Assembly: GCA_013398275.1 (NCBI GenBank)
Contig: VZSE01009372.1
Location: forward strand, 62,001 to 126,000
Direction of reading: 5' to 3'
Length of the DNA stretch: 64,000 bases
DNA from: Promerops cafer
Taxonomy: Eukaryota > Chordata > Aves > Passeriformes > Nectariniidae
Shown here one piece after another: positions 22,015-34,955 of the stretch. The position numbers and the translations under genes are program-made. Positions within the stretch are counted from its first letter, which is position 1. Every line of letters begins with the position of its first letter. Under the pieces are notes generated by a model. It did no database searches, had not been told where the DNA came from, and saw nothing but the letters and a program-made list of their open reading frames with translations.

Positions 22015-24954
22015 AGTGCAAAGCACTAAGACAATCCACAGGGGATTTTTTTTCCTCTTCATCCTCTCCTTGACCCCTTGGGAAATGTCCCATGGGAGCC
22101 ATTTCAAACTCCTGCTGTGAGTCTGTGGGCAACAATCCATTCCCATTGACTGGAAAGGGAATTTTGACTTTCTCATCAGCTCTTCACCCTGTGCAATGGC
22201 TCTCCTTGAGCCTGGGATTAATTAGGACTAATGACAAAAACGTCATCATCAGGCTTCCACCTCTCCTGGGACTGTCCTGAACCAAAAGAAGGGAATGTAA
22301 AGGAGTGAATTCCAGCTGGGAAGTTGTTAACAAGGCTGTGCATCCCTTGCTTTGTGGGATGTGGCTGATTCATCCTGCAGAATCCAAGATTCCCACAGGT
22401 GAACAGGCACCGGTCAGGACCAGAGGCTGCGAGGTTTCCTCGGCCAACTTCTGTTTTGAATATTAAGCTTTGCCTTGTGAACCTTGAGGAACTCAGCTCC
22501 CAGGGCAGAGGAGATGTTGGAAGGGGTCAGGCGAGCTGTGCTCTGTCCGTGTCACTGGGAGCAGCCAGCAGCATTCCAGGACAACATCTGATTTTGTGCT
22601 TTTACGAGGCAGATGTCTGGGAGAAGGGATGTGCTGTTTATTCGAGCTGCCATCTCCCAGCCCTCCTCCCTCCACGCTCACGCTCGGAGCCCATAAATAA
22701 GGATTCTTGGGATTATGCCGCCGGTTGGGCAGCCCTGTCTTCCATCAGGGCCTGGAAAAGCTGCAAACCCCGCTCCCCCTGCGCCTCAGTTTTACAGGGG
22801 GATAAATCAGTGAGGGCTAAACCCTCTGCCAGTGACACGAGGATAAATCCGGGATCGCCGCGCTGACGTCGGCGCCGTGATGGAATTGCGAAGGCGAGTT
22901 GGATTCCTTGATTTCAGGGAGGTGCTGCTGATTTGCTGCAGAGGAGCTTGGGCTCAGCATGTCCTGGGACTGATCAGCAGGGCAGGGTTTGCTCTGGGAT
23001 GCAGTGCTGATGGCAGAGCAGTTCCATGGATTTTGCTGGAATTAAGCTGGTGGAAATGAGTTGTAGCTTCAGCACAGTTTGGGCCTCAAAGAGCTCCAGG
23101 TCATTAGTGAAAGAAAGGATAAATCCTGTGTAAAGTGATTATTCCCACTGCCTGACACTCTTCCAGGAGAGCCCCACAGGGGTGAATCCCAGCCTTTGGC
23201 TTGTGTTGGGATGATGATGGTACCTTGATGGACACCAGGCAGATATCCATGGGGGGACTGGAGATCCCAGCTGGCCCCAGCACGTGAAGGAACTGCCCCT
23301 GGAAGTGGTGCCAAGAGCTGGTCTGGAGGGGTGGGAATGCTGCTCTTGGCTGCACTTTTCTCCTGCAAGAGGACCCAAGAAGTTGTTGAAGGCAGCAATC
23401 AGGGTGTTAATCCTTACTCACTTGTTCTTCTAGGTTTTCCCACTTTTTTTTTAAAGGATTGGAAGTGAAAGAATGTAAAAGAGGTGCTGGCCCCTCTCTG
23501 CTGTGGCTCCAGCCTGCAGCCTGTGGGTTTAAGCAGTCTGTGGCTATTCCCTCTTGAATATTAATATTCATAATTATGGATATGAAGTGGATATTTCCTC
23601 TTGAAGCTGTAGGGCTTCCCAAACAACTCTAAAGAGACTTTGCAAAGGAGTGCCTGGAGCTCTGGTGGCTGCTTTTAGGGAAGCTGGAGAGCCCAGTGGC
23701 CACCTCAGAGTCTGCCGGCCTTGTCCCATAAACACCACTGGACACAGGGTGATTTACACCCCTCTGCTGGTGGCACCTGGCCGACTCTTAATTGTTCATA
23801 AGTGACTTTTTTAATGGCTCGGAGTGGCTTGGGTTGCCCAGGGTGAGAGGCAGTCGTGTGTGGCACGGCTGCTCTCAAGCTCCAGGAGAAGCAGCGGGTG
23901 ACCTGGAGGTGCCACTGAGCAGGACGTGGGGTCAGCAGCTCAGGCTGGACCTGGGATCCCCTGGGAGTGACCTGGAGGTGCCTCCCTGTCCCCCCTCAGC
24001 TGGAAGGGGCCCAGGGAGGTGCAGCGAGAGGTAACAGAACATTGTCCTGATTTTCCCACCCGTTTTGTTCTCACTGAATGACTCTGCTCATGGTGGAGTT
24101 TGCCAGGTGGGAAACCAAACTGGGATTATTGCCGTGGAAACTGGGGATTGGGTGGGAAGCTCATCCAGTGGGGCAGCAGGAAGAGGGCTTTGGACTTCTG
24201 CCTCCTGTCGGACTGTGTGGCTTGGGTTTGGAACACCACGCCGTCGTTATGGTGATAATCTTGTGGTAAAATATCCAGAAACGTCGACTTCCTTTGTTTT
24301 CCTGGGAAAAACCAAACCAGGATCTCAGCCCCTGGCCTGGGAGGGATGGGCCTGATGAGCAGCATCACTATAATGAGCAAAACTCTCTAATTACAACAGC
24401 AGCAATTAAACCCCAGTGGTGAGGGATGCAGAGCTGGAGACACAACCGTGCTGAGCTCTGTGGCTCCATTTCCTGAACACAGAAATGGAATTATTTTGGA
24501 GTATCCCCTTTCCCTTCCCACTTGAACTGCACGAGGGGCTTTGCCCTGGGAGCTCTGGGAAAGGTTCAGGTTTCCTTGGAAGCTGACAAGCACCATCTAT
24601 AGGATTGCTGCAGAAGAGGCCTCGGGCTCCCAGCTGATGAAAAAGGGCAGAGGAGCTTCACTCCGAGTTTCCAGATTTGTTCTGGAAAAACTCCAGCGTG
24701 CTCAGCATTCCACAGTGCACAAAGTCACGGCTTTCATCATCCATCCTTCATGTCTGGGTGGATTGTCCACCCGGGATAAACTGCTGCTCCTTGGTCCCGT
24801 GGGGAGATGGTGCCTGTGGAAATTGCTGGAATTGCAGAGCCGGGATTATTTCACACAGGGGTTTTCTGAAGAGCTCATAATCTGCAAGATTTTCAGTTTT
24901 CCTCAGGAATTGTAGGGACGGGACGAGGGGGAATGGCTTCAAATCGAGACAGAG
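22015..24954. other. Intergenic, no gene recognised
   Basis: About 2.9 kb of unique sequence. 22680-22910 is richer in CpG and contains a CRE-like TGACGTCG at about 22864. 23760-23830 and 23540-23590 are AT-rich. No coding region is recognised. Confidence 0.45.
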
Positions 24955-25036
24955 GAGGTTGAGGTGGGATATTGGGAAGAAATTCTTCCCTGAGAGGGTG
25001 AGGAGGCCCTGGCACAGGTTGGGAGGGAAGAAGGAG
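24955..25036 (+). repeat. Short CR1 LINE fragment
   Basis: Matches the internal part of the CR1 3' region (GGGATATTGGGAAGAAATTC, then TTCCCTGAGAGGGTGAGGAG), with the 3' tail missing. Confidence 0.75.
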
Positions 25037-26869
25037 GGGAAGCAGGGAGCAAGAAAGGAAGGAAGGAGGGATAAACACACTTTGCAGGGCAGATGAAGGG
25101 CAAATAATGCTTTTAAAGAGATGCTGGCGAGGGACACTGGTGCAAATCATCCCTGTCACGTTGGAACTTCACCCTTGATTTGCACAAGAAATACAACTCC
25201 AGTTTGGATACCCAGAATTATTCTAAGAGAGGCATTGTGTTCCCAAAGAACAGATATGGGGTTTTTTTTTCCTCTCTGCAGATCCATTTTGGCTTTAAAG
25301 CTGTTTTCTTCTCCTACACGCACAGATGATAATCTTTTACATGCCCTTATTAAAAAATATCACTTCCAGAAAATAAAAACACTGGCATATTCTGTACTTG
25401 TTCCTTTCTCTATCTCTGAATTAATTTCCCATTTTTTCATCTGACTTGTCAGTCATTTGGTATCTCCACAATCAAGGAAAGAGGTTTAATCTCTCTCCTA
25501 GCTTTGGCATCCGAATCCCTCCTCTATCCCAGCCTCTCTGTGCTAAATTAATGCTGTTTTCCTTTCTGTTTTTTCCCCGCAGAGATCCCTGGATGTCCAG
25601 GAATGGTGGAGAGCTGAATGGTCCAGCCTCTGTTCCTCACCAGCCTGAGCTCACGAGGGCTCTGCCGAGATGGAGAGGGGGCACGGCCTCGCTTCCCTGG
25701 GCCGGGGGACGCTGTGGGAAGTGACTGCCTCGCCAAAGGTCCTCATCCCAACCCATCACTCACCATGCAGCACCTCCAGGAGAAGCTGGGGAAGGACAAC
25801 CAAGGGACCAGGAGAGGCTCTGAGCCTTGGAGGACACCGGGAAAGAAGCTACAGGCCCTGAAGGAGGGGATGTCCAAACCATGACAAAAGGTGCCAGAGG
25901 GGTTTTTCCCCCCTTGCAAAGCCCTTTCCAAAAGGGAGCACCAGGCCCACGTGTGGTCTCCAGCTGGTTTGGAAGAGGCACAGCCAGGTCTCATGGCCAG
26001 GTCAGGAGCCCAGCAGGACGTGCTCATGGCAGCCTGTCCACGTGCTGGGCGGGGATCCAGGTGAAACAGGAATCTGTCCAAGCCCAAGACAGAGGAGCAT
26101 GGAGGATTCCTTCGATTTATTCTGTGCTTGTTTCTCCTTCTGGTGTCTTCTCTGTCTACCTCTTCTCCTCTAGAGAGCACGGGGGGCCCTCACTGTCACA
26201 AAGGAGCAGAAGGATTGGCACAGGGCAGGAATGTGGCCTTTGTTCTCTCCTTGCTCCAAAAAACCTCCAACTGTCCTGCCCAGACCTCAGCCTTCGGAAC
26301 GGCTGGGACCTGGCAATCCTCTTCCTTGCAGGAAGCCACATTTCAGCAGGACCAGCCACCCTTGGGAGCCAGGATTTCCCACCTGAGGCTGAACACATGA
26401 CAGAACATCCATCCCTCTCCTGCAGCTGTAGGAAGGAGCTCACTGAGCTCCTGACTTTGGATTGTGGAACACTCATTAGGCAGAGAAGGAGATGGAGGGA
26501 CTTGTGGTCTCAGGCAGAAAACAGCAGGAAAAACTGACTGAAAACCATAAAAAAATGTGCACCTTGGACTGGCAGGTGGTGGCCCAGCTGCAGCTCTGTG
26601 GTCACCGAGCTGCTCCCAGAGCTGGGCAGGACGTGCTGGTACTGAACTGTGGGAGCCCCATCTCAGCCCTTCCCTCTCGGGCTTCCAGCTGCAAAACCTT
26701 TCCCTCAAGTGCAATCCTATTTATTTATTTATTTTCTCGCTGCTTGATGTGAAGCTGCTAAAGGAGCCCCCTCCCCACCAACACCCAGCTCCGTGGGAGG
26801 GCACTGGGCAGAGGGGCAGGACACAGGGACACCTCCCACCACAGCAGGAGCGACCTCCTGGCGAAGGTG
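25037..26869. other. Intergenic, no gene recognised
   Basis: AT-rich sequence at 25150-25570 is followed by mixed sequence. There is a short (TTTA)n-like tract near 26718-26735. No gene is recognised. Confidence 0.45.
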
Positions 26870-27100
26870 TCCTGCTGTGCTGGGGGGGTTGGACTTGGTG
26901 GTCTTTAAGGTTCCTGCCAAGCAAAACCGTTCTGTGGTTCTGTAAGGTCTGAAAGGGATGTCCCGTCCCTGGAAGTGTCCAAGGATGGGTGGATGGGGCT
27001 CTGAGCAACCTGGGGTAGTGGAAGGTGTCCCTGCCCACAGCAGGAGGTGGAACTGGAGGAGCTTTAAGGTCCTTCCATTCTAGGATTCTGTGGACAGGGA
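26870..27100 (+). repeat. Two adjacent CR1 LINE 3'-end fragments
   Basis: The first (about 26885-26945) has GTCTTTAAGGTTCCTGCCAA followed by a CCGTTCTGTGGTTCTGT tail. The second (about 26955-27095) has CCTGGAAGTGTCCAAGGATG, then AGGTCCTTCCATTCTAGGAT and a TTCTGTGG tail. Two 3' tails in series mean two insertions. Confidence 0.82.
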
Positions 27101-28124
27101 GTGGGCACACGAGAGAAGAGGAAAAGCTGAGCCCAGAACTGCTGTCCCGGGGTGAGGATGCAATTTGGATCTTTCAAGGACTAAGAGCAAGCTGGGCAGA
27201 GCTTTGTTGGGAAGGGCAGAGGCTGCAGGAGCTCAGCAGTGCCCCTCTGTCCTGATTTTCCTTGTGAAGGGCCATCAGAGTTGCTCACCTGGGGGGCTCT
27301 CAGGTGCCCTGCTGCTCTCCCACAGCTTTCAGGATACCCTGCAATCCCTTAGCACAGCTCCCAGCTGCCCTAGGAGAACCTGATTTCTCCCTTCCCTCTG
27401 AGGAGCCCCGCCAAGGCTTTGTCCAAACCTGCTGAAGGGAGATATTTCCCAACAAAAACCCGTTCCTCAGAAGACTCCTGGCTGGCTCCAGTCCCTTATT
27501 CTGTGCTGGAAACACGGTCCTGGGGACTGCTGGCAGGTTAGGGGCATGCACGGGGTTGTGGCAGCTCTCCTTCTCCCCAGTCCCTGCTGTGCAAGAGCAG
27601 GTACAGGGAGAGGAAGGGATGAACTTGCTCCAATCATTTGCCAGCCCAAAAGCAGGGACCTGCCTATTGCTGCCTTGCAGAGCTGTCCAAATCCCTCTGC
27701 CTGCGCCCCTTCAGGCCTGCTCCATGGATTCCAGTCTCTGGTGGGTCTATTTTTAAGTGCCCTGACCCCGGGGTCATTGTGCTGTCCCCTGGGAGGTGGC
27801 TCCGTGCTCCACAGCAGGAGCTGCTGGGAGTTCTCCACCTGCGTTTTCTCCTGGAAACTTCATTCCATTTTGCCTCGTGCTGCTCCTCAAGCACCTGCTG
27901 TTCATGTTGTCCTGCCACTTGACCAGTGCTCCTCTTCCCCTTCCAAGAACCTCCCTGTCCTTCCCGTGGCTCGGCACAGGACGAGCCTGGTCATTACTGA
28001 GTCTGTCAGGGATCCAAACCCATCCCTGGAGCAGCCTCTGGTAGTGCCCAGCAGCTCCTCCCTCCCTCATTTGGGGTGCAGGGAAGGGGCAAACAGAGCC
28101 AAAATGGATCAGTGTTGGCACTGA
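27101..28124. other. Intergenic, no gene recognised
   Basis: Mixed-composition sequence. Overlapping open frames on both strands show no domain. Confidence 0.45.
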
Positions 28125-28362
28125 GCACTCGTATCCCAAAATATCAGGAAGAAATCCTTCCCTGTGAGGATGGGGAGGCCCTGGAATGGATTTCCCAGAG
28201 AAGCTGGGGCTGCCCCATCCCTGGAAGTGTCCAAGACCAGGTTGGACGGGGCTTGGAGCCACCTGGGATAGTGGAAGGTGTCCCTGCCCATGGCAGGGGT
28301 GGGAATTAAATGATCTTTAATTAGTCCCTCCCAACTCAAATGGTTCCAGGATTCTGTGATCC
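28125..28362 (+). repeat. CR1 LINE 3'-end fragment
   Basis: Contains AGGAAGAAATCCTTCCCTGT, CCCATCCCTGGAAGTGTCCA, a GGAAGGTGTCCCTGCCCATG block and a 3' tail TTCCAGGATTCTGTGAT. About 235 bp, plus orientation. Confidence 0.9.
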
Positions 28363-29577
28363 CGTGGGGACAAGTGCACGGCCAAGGCCCAGCTCAGCAA
28401 AGCCCAGCCTGAGGGATGTACTGGGAACGTGTGGGGAATGGGGAACTGTGGTCTGTCCTGCCTGGAGATCGCCTCCATGGGCTGGAGCTGCAGCTGTGCA
28501 TGGAAGGAGAGCTGCAGGGAGCTGGGAGCACGGGGGGCTGGCGTGGGGAGCTCTGCGTGCAGCTGAAGCACCACGGGGAGGGCCACAGCTCTGTTCTGTC
28601 ACCGAACAAACTGTTCCGACAAATAAAGAATGGAAAGTCCTGCTCTTCCCACTCTTCTTTTTCACAGGTGGCACCAGAGGGAGGGGCTGCACCTGGCTGG
28701 TGGGAGCACGGAAATGCCAGGGCACGTTGGGAAGGGCTGTGGCTACCAGAGGGAGAGGCTGCACGCAGTCAGGATAACCAGGGGCATTCACACACAGTGC
28801 ACCAGAGCAGGTGGCAGAGCCTCTCCAGGGGTTCCTGGCGCTGGTGGTGATGGGTGGCAACAGCTCCAGGTGGGAATGGGCTGGGGGACCAGGCTGGAGT
28901 GGAGCTGAGCCACGGCAGGGCATGCGTGTGGGGCTGCAGGAGCAGGAGGCATCAACCAAACGGAGGAGGAGGAGGAGGAAGGAGGGTGAAGGGCCATGAA
29001 GAAGGTGCTGAGCATCCCAAGGGTTTCACAGGAGAGGAATCTGGAGTCCGCTGTGGCACTGTGCTGTCCCCTGGGATGGTTCTTCACCCAAATCTCAGAC
29101 CAGCTCCTCAGTTCCTGCTCCCCATCGCTGCTGTTCTCCCGGGTGACCCAGGGCAGGGTGGCAGTGGCAGCGTTGCAGCTTCTCAAGAGCGTTTGGCAGG
29201 GGAAAGAATCGGTCCCCAAACAAGGAAAGAATCAAAATGACACATTTCCAACTGAATTAATGATGAGACAATTAATCATCCCAATTAAAACCAGTGGAGA
29301 TCCTGGAGAGCCCTAATCCATAAAGATGCTCCAGGCAGCAGCACCCTGGGGTTTCACACTGCTCTGGCAGGAGCTGCAGGCAGCAGTGCCAGGAGAATTT
29401 GGGAATTCTATCACAGGACAGCCTGAAAAACTGCACAGATCCCTGTGGATCACCCCCTGCTTTCTAGTGCCACTGAGAACCCCCAAAGTCAGGAGCTCAT
29501 CCCTGCTGCCTGTGGACATCCCCAAAGTCACCTTCTGTGCCACCCACCCACATCAGAGCCTTGCCCAACCTCTGCAG
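28363..29577. other. Intergenic, no gene recognised
   Basis: GC-moderate unique sequence with a short GGAGGA run at about 28960-28985. No supported coding region. Confidence 0.45.
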
Positions 29578-29655
29578 GCCTCCAGGATGGATTTTCCTCC
29601 AGGATGGATTTCCCTCCAGGATGGATTTCCCTCCAGGATGGATTTTCTCCAGCTC
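29578..29655. repeat. Minisatellite, 17-18-bp unit, 4 copies
   Basis: Four consecutive copies of CTCCAGGATGGATTTCCC, with single-base differences (TTTTCC/TTTCCC). Confidence 0.93.
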
Positions 29656-31235
29656 CCAGCCTTTGTGTCTGGATTTTCAGAGCTCTGGGGTGAGCCCTGG
29701 CTTTTGGGACTGGGTAAGTGTGAGCCTTGCTTGCCAAGAGCCCACACAACTCCAGACAGCCCAGCAAGAGTCCAAACATCTTCCTGAAGTTCCTAAAGCT
29801 TGAGAGCAAAGGGCTGTGAGGAGACGATTGCAGCACATCGCTGCAATAAACCCTTTCTTCATCCTTTCATGGTCCGAGGCACGAACGTGAATTATGGCAG
29901 CTTTAAACCTCCTGAGAGCAGCTTTCCTAAGCGGCTGGTAAAGAGCGCTGTTAAGCCGAGATGTCAGCGCTTGCCGGCTGAATGAGGCTGTTTTACGAGG
30001 CACTTGAATCCTTCCAGGAATCCAGCGACCCCTTTTCCACCCACGCATCCACTCCTTGCTCCTTGTTTTCTGTCCTGTTTGTTCCCCGAGGCTCTGGCGC
30101 CGTCACCTCTGGCAGCCTCGTCGCTTCCAGATGCAAACAGGTTCCTAAAAACTTCACATCTGGCCGGATTTGGGGCTACCTGGCAGACAGCAGAGGCTGC
30201 AGAGAAATCAGGGGCTTCCCTTGTCACTGCTGCAATTTTAAAGGTTATTTTGTCAGCAGGGCTGCCAGCCCCCAGCAGTCCCTGTGGGATGCCTTCCTGT
30301 GGTGCCCTGTGGCTTCTGGGCATGGATTTTGCTGGAGGATGGAGGAGGGATGAGGGGCTGTGCCCTCAAAGAGCCATGGTCACCCCAGGCACAGCCACAT
30401 CCCTTTGGGATGATCCTTCATCCCTCAGCATCCTTTTAAAATCCTGCTTTAAAATAAGCAGCAGGTACTTTCCTTGCCTTCCTTATTCCCCTTCTGGAGG
30501 TCGTGTCCCTTTCCCTGCTGCCTTAACCCCAATATCATTCCTGAGGTTTTTCCTTCCTGGGGCATGAGCTGAATTCTGGGTCTCACAGCCACATTTATTT
30601 CAGTTCAAAAGGCACAAATCCCAGCAAATGTTGGATTAAAGCATTCCAAGCTGGTGATTTACCATCATTTTGATTGCTATAGGAGAACGTTGAATTCCCA
30701 CATGCTCTGGATTGGTCTCTATGGAAATTTGTAGGAACCTTTGGGTTGCACAGTTCTGAGGCTGAGGTTTTGTCTCCTCAGCTGAGGATGTGATGGGGGC
30801 TGCTCTGCTTTCCTTTTTGTGTGAATTTAGTGAAATTCCTAATGAAAATGGGAATGTGCCCAGCCCAGGCTGTCACCTGACAGCAGGAAACGAAAAACAG
30901 GGAGAAGGGGCATTACAAAAATGGAAATGATGGTCATTAAAGCACAAAAAATCCCATCAAAATCAATCTGGCCATTATAAACACGTGGCTGGTCCATCCG
31001 TGCTGCATCCAGAGCTTGTCGTGGCTGGGAACTGGAAAAGCAGGGAATGACCCAGTGCTGTCAACCATTAACTACTCCCTGCAGGTTCTGGCTGCAGCCT
31101 GCACGGAGAGCTGCTGCTTTGAGGAGTTACTCTTCCTTCCAAGGCCACCCAAGCCAATGGAAAGGCTGGATGGGCATCCAGGGGTGCAGGTGACAACGAG
31201 CTGTGTCTGCAACGGCAGCCAGGCAACAGAGCAGG
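29656..31235. other. Intergenic; possible conserved non-coding element near 29815-30010
   Basis: 29815-30010 is non-repetitive, keeps several CpG dinucleotides in otherwise balanced DNA and contains AT-rich cores. That is unusual for neutral bird intergenic DNA and may reflect constraint. The rest, including AT-rich 30560-31000, is unremarkable. Confidence 0.45.
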
Positions 31236-31398
31236 GAGCTCCAGTTGGCTCCAGCTGGCTCCAGCTGGCTCCAGGTGGCTCCATCTGGCTCCAGGTGGCT
31301 CCAGGTGGCTCCATCTGGGTCCAGCTGGCTCCAGCTGGCTCCAGGTGGCTCCATCTGGGTCCAGGTGGCTCCATCTGGGTCCAGGTGGCTCCAGGTGT
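31236..31398. repeat. Minisatellite, 10-bp unit, about 16 copies
   Basis: Tandem 10-bp units of the form GGCTCCAGNT / GGCTCCATCT / GGGTCCAGNT. All frames are open through it, giving Trp/Pro/Gly-rich pseudo-peptides. Not a gene. Confidence 0.95.
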
Positions 31399-31593
31399 CA
31401 CAGAAGCCTGGTCCTGGAAGCTCAGGATCTAAATGGTCAAGAAGGGATAAGCAGGAGAATAAAAACAGGCAGAGGGGACAGCCCAGAGGCAGCAAGAGCA
31501 GCCAAAGGGATCCCTGGTTTGGCAGAGGTCAGGGAAACCTCAGAAATGAGGACCAGAGGAAAGGATGATTCTTCATCAGGGACAAAGAGGGAG

Positions 31594-31735
31594 GGCTTCA
31601 AGAAAAAGGAGAAATTTAGGCTGGGTATTGGGCAGGAATTGTTCCCTGGCACAGGGTGCCCAGAGCAGCTGGGGCTGCCCCTGGATCCCTGGCAGTGCCC
31701 AAGGCCAGGCTGGACACTGGGGCTGGAAGCCTTGC
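31594..31735 (+). repeat. CR1 LINE fragment
   Basis: Contains GGGTATTGGGCAGGAATTGT, CAGCTGGGGCTGCCCCTGGA and CCAAGGCCAGGCTGGACACT in CR1 order. It ends before the 3' tail. Confidence 0.85.
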
Positions 31736-34700
31736 AAAAAACATCAGAAAAATTGTAGAGCCAGAAAGGAATTCCACACCAAGCAGATTCGGGGGAAGGG
31801 CCTGTGTTTTGTTTGTCAGCTTTGAAAAGTCATTTCAGATGTTTCTTTCTAGAAAACAAAGAAGTCACAACTCCATGGTTGCTTTGTTCCCCTTTCCAGA
31901 GGGGAGGGGAGTGCACTGACCCAGGGATTGTTCCACTTCCTTCCACCCTCCTTCAGCTGGAGAAGTTTTGTGATTTTGATGGGGTTTAAACAGCAGAGGA
32001 GGGGGGTGGGGGAGAAATGAGAACACCCTCAGTATCATCTCGACAAGTGCATTCCAGGACAGAGCAAACAAAGAGGAAATTAAATTTTCCACTTTTCTTT
32101 TATCATCCAAACCAAAGTGAAATGAATGCGTCAATCCAGAATTAAATTTTCCATGTTTCAGAAGCCTCCCCCAAGAAAGTGTAATCAGAATTTTTAATAT
32201 TTTTTTTTGAGAAAAAAGATGGATTGGACGGAATCAGACTCTTCGGTCCCCAAATTGTGGCTAAGCAGGGTGGAGTGGCACTTCCAGCTCTCCACGCTGT
32301 GGCTGCACTTGGATATTTCCTGCTGGCCCTTGTGCCAACTTGTGATGGTTTTGGTAAAACAGCTGGAGAATCCCAGCTGGCGTCGAGCCACAGACATCCC
32401 ACATCTCATGGAAAGCTGGGAACAGGGCAGATTTTGACAGGGTTTTGTCAGGATTTTGACAGGACCGGTGGGAGAGGGGGAAGCCCTCCTTGGTCTCCCG
32501 TGCTGCCACCTCCACCCCAAGCTCTGCTGCATCCCAGGTGCTCCTGCTGGGATGACAGCAGGAGAAACTCCAGTGGGCTCCAAGCAGCCTCGCCCAGGGC
32601 ATCACCTGCTGTTGAGGCTGCCCTCGGAGGGAGCTCGGAGCTGTTTCTGGAGCTGCTTGGGGGCAGGGAGGATTAACGAGCCCCAAATGCACAAGAGAGA
32701 GCTCGGTTTGCTCAGCCACAAACTCTGCCCCAGCTGGGGAAATGAAGGGCCAAGCTGGAGTGGGAAATTTAGGTTAAATATTAGGGGAAAAAATCCCAGG
32801 AGGGTGTTCTGTCCCCAGCAGCAGTGCCAGGGAGCTGCACCTGGTGGCACAAGTGACAGCTGCTGTCACTCCAAGGTGACTGCGCTGGGTGGATGTCGCC
32901 AGGGTGAGGCACACACCCAGCTCCTGGGGATGCAGAGTGTCAGGCTGCAAATGCAAGCTGGGGCTGGGCTCTGTGTTCCACTGCCCCCTGTCAGAGCTGG
33001 GCCAGCTCTCTCCTGTTCATGGCCACCTGATCAAACAGCTGGGGCACTTTTCTTTATCTCTCCCACAGCCAATCCTCCCTCAGGGAAATCTCTGCTGTCC
33101 ATGGCCATGGAGCCTCCCTGCAGGGCTGATCCAATTCCAGCATCCCATGGGAGATGCTCCCCCAGGGGAGGAGCCCAGCATTCCCACCTGGATAGAATCT
33201 GACCCTGCACACCCCAGCAGCCTTTTCCCCCTGCATTCCCAGAGGAGCAGCTTTCTCCTCCCCTGCATTCCCAGAGGGAGCCCAGGCCCATCCACAGCAC
33301 CCCTGGAGCTGCAGAGGAAACTCCACCCTTGGCCAGGACCCTGCTCCAGCAGAGCCACATCTGCCCCTGCAGGGGGATTGCAGCCCCCATGGGATGGGGC
33401 TGTGCCAGCCCCCTGCCCAGCAGGGTGTCAGGGGGGTTCTGACTCTGCCAGGGGTTTCTGTTGGTACCACTGCATTTGGATTTTAATTTTCCTAGTACAG
33501 AACTGTTATTCCTACTCCCATATCTTTGCCTGAGAGCCCCTGAATTTCAAAATTCTAATAATTCAGAGGGAGGGGGTTGACATTTTCCATTTCAGGGGAG
33601 GCTCCTGCCTTCCTTAGCAGACACCTGTGTTCAAACCAAGGCAAGAGCTCACCTGGAGAGCCTGGCTGCCAGCTCCAGCCCTCCTGCCAGGACAAGGAGA
33701 GGGGTGACAAACTCATGGCATCTTACCTTCACTGTGCCTGCAGGCAGAGCTCTCAGGGCCACTGTCACGCTGCCCCCTGAGTGTCCCCTCCTGTCCCCAG
33801 GGGGGATCTGGGGGCTGCAGACTTGTCTTTCCTCTTGGCCTGTGGTTTGTTTGTCATGGGAGCTCTGCTCATGTTCCCCTGGGAGGGACTGAAGGCTTTG
33901 GGAGATAAATAAAGCTCCTGCCAGGCAGGAGGGATTTCTTTTTGCAGCAGCCATTTATCCTTCATGGCTTTTCCTAGTATTTATTGCCTGGCTTTTCTGC
34001 TGGAGCAGAAAGACTCTGAGGTGGGGATTTCTGTGCCTGGAAAATGTCCCTTCTGCCTGTTTTTTTTTGGGGGGGGGTGTTTCTTGAATCCAAACTGGAT
34101 CTCCCTTCTCATTTAAATGGCTGTAAATCCCACATTGCTGCAGCCCCTGCAGGTCTCACCCACAGCCAGGCCCTCCAGAGATCCTAAAACTCTGCTTTTT
34201 CCTGGAAACCTCTCCCAAGGCCTCACATGGCCCAGCTTCCAGGGCCCCTTCTCAGGGGATTATTAGAGGGCAGAGAAAGGAGCCTGACTCACCGTGCCCT
34301 GCACCTGCAGCTGGAATTCCCTCCAGACTCATGGCAGGGCTGATTGTCCATCTGCCTTTCAGGATTAACCCCGCCAGGGCAGTGCCCTGCCTCCATCCTG
34401 CCCTGGCCAGGTGCCTCTGTGATGACAGAAGTGTCCCTCACACCTGGCCCGTGACCTTCACCTGCTGCCTCCTGCACCTGGGGCAGCTCCACCCACACAG
34501 ACATCCTTGTTTTCCCCCATTTCCCTCCATCCTCAGTGGTTTTGAACCAAAACCATGGAAAATCACCTGCAGTTCTGAGCAGGAAGTTTCCTTCCAGAGA
34601 GCTGTGTCTGCATTCCCTGCCCAGGGAAAAATCCCAGTGGGAGGTGGGTCCCTGTTCTGAGTGATGGATGCAGCCTTCAGCAGCATCAAATACTTCTGCT

Positions 34701-34799
34701 GATGCAGAGGATTTGTAAGCAAGGGGATCATTTACTGCATTTAACAGCTCTTTCAATCCTCCCATAAATAAATTAAATTAATGGAAGGGGTCATTCCCC
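31736..34799. other. Intergenic, no gene recognised
   Basis: About 3 kb of unique sequence. AT-rich at 31960-32220 and GC-richer at 32880-33440, with a G-run at about 34068-34077. Several open frames of 100-250 codons overlap on both strands without domains. Confidence 0.45.
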
Positions 34800-34955
34800 C
34801 CATGCCAGGGAATCCCTGAGTGCCCAAGGCCAGGTTGGACAAGGCTTGGAACAACCTGGGGTAGTGAAAGGTGTCCCTGCCCATGGAATGAGATGATTTT
34901 TAAAGTCCCTTCCAACCCAAACCATCCCATAATTCTGTGATTCCTAAAGTTTTAA
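34800..34955 (+). repeat. CR1 LINE 3'-end fragment
   Basis: Contains CCCAAGGCCAGGTTGGACAA, a GTAGTGAAAGGTGTCCCTGC block, AAAGTCCCTTCCAACCCAAA and a terminal CATAATTCTGTGATTCCT tail. Confidence 0.9.
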
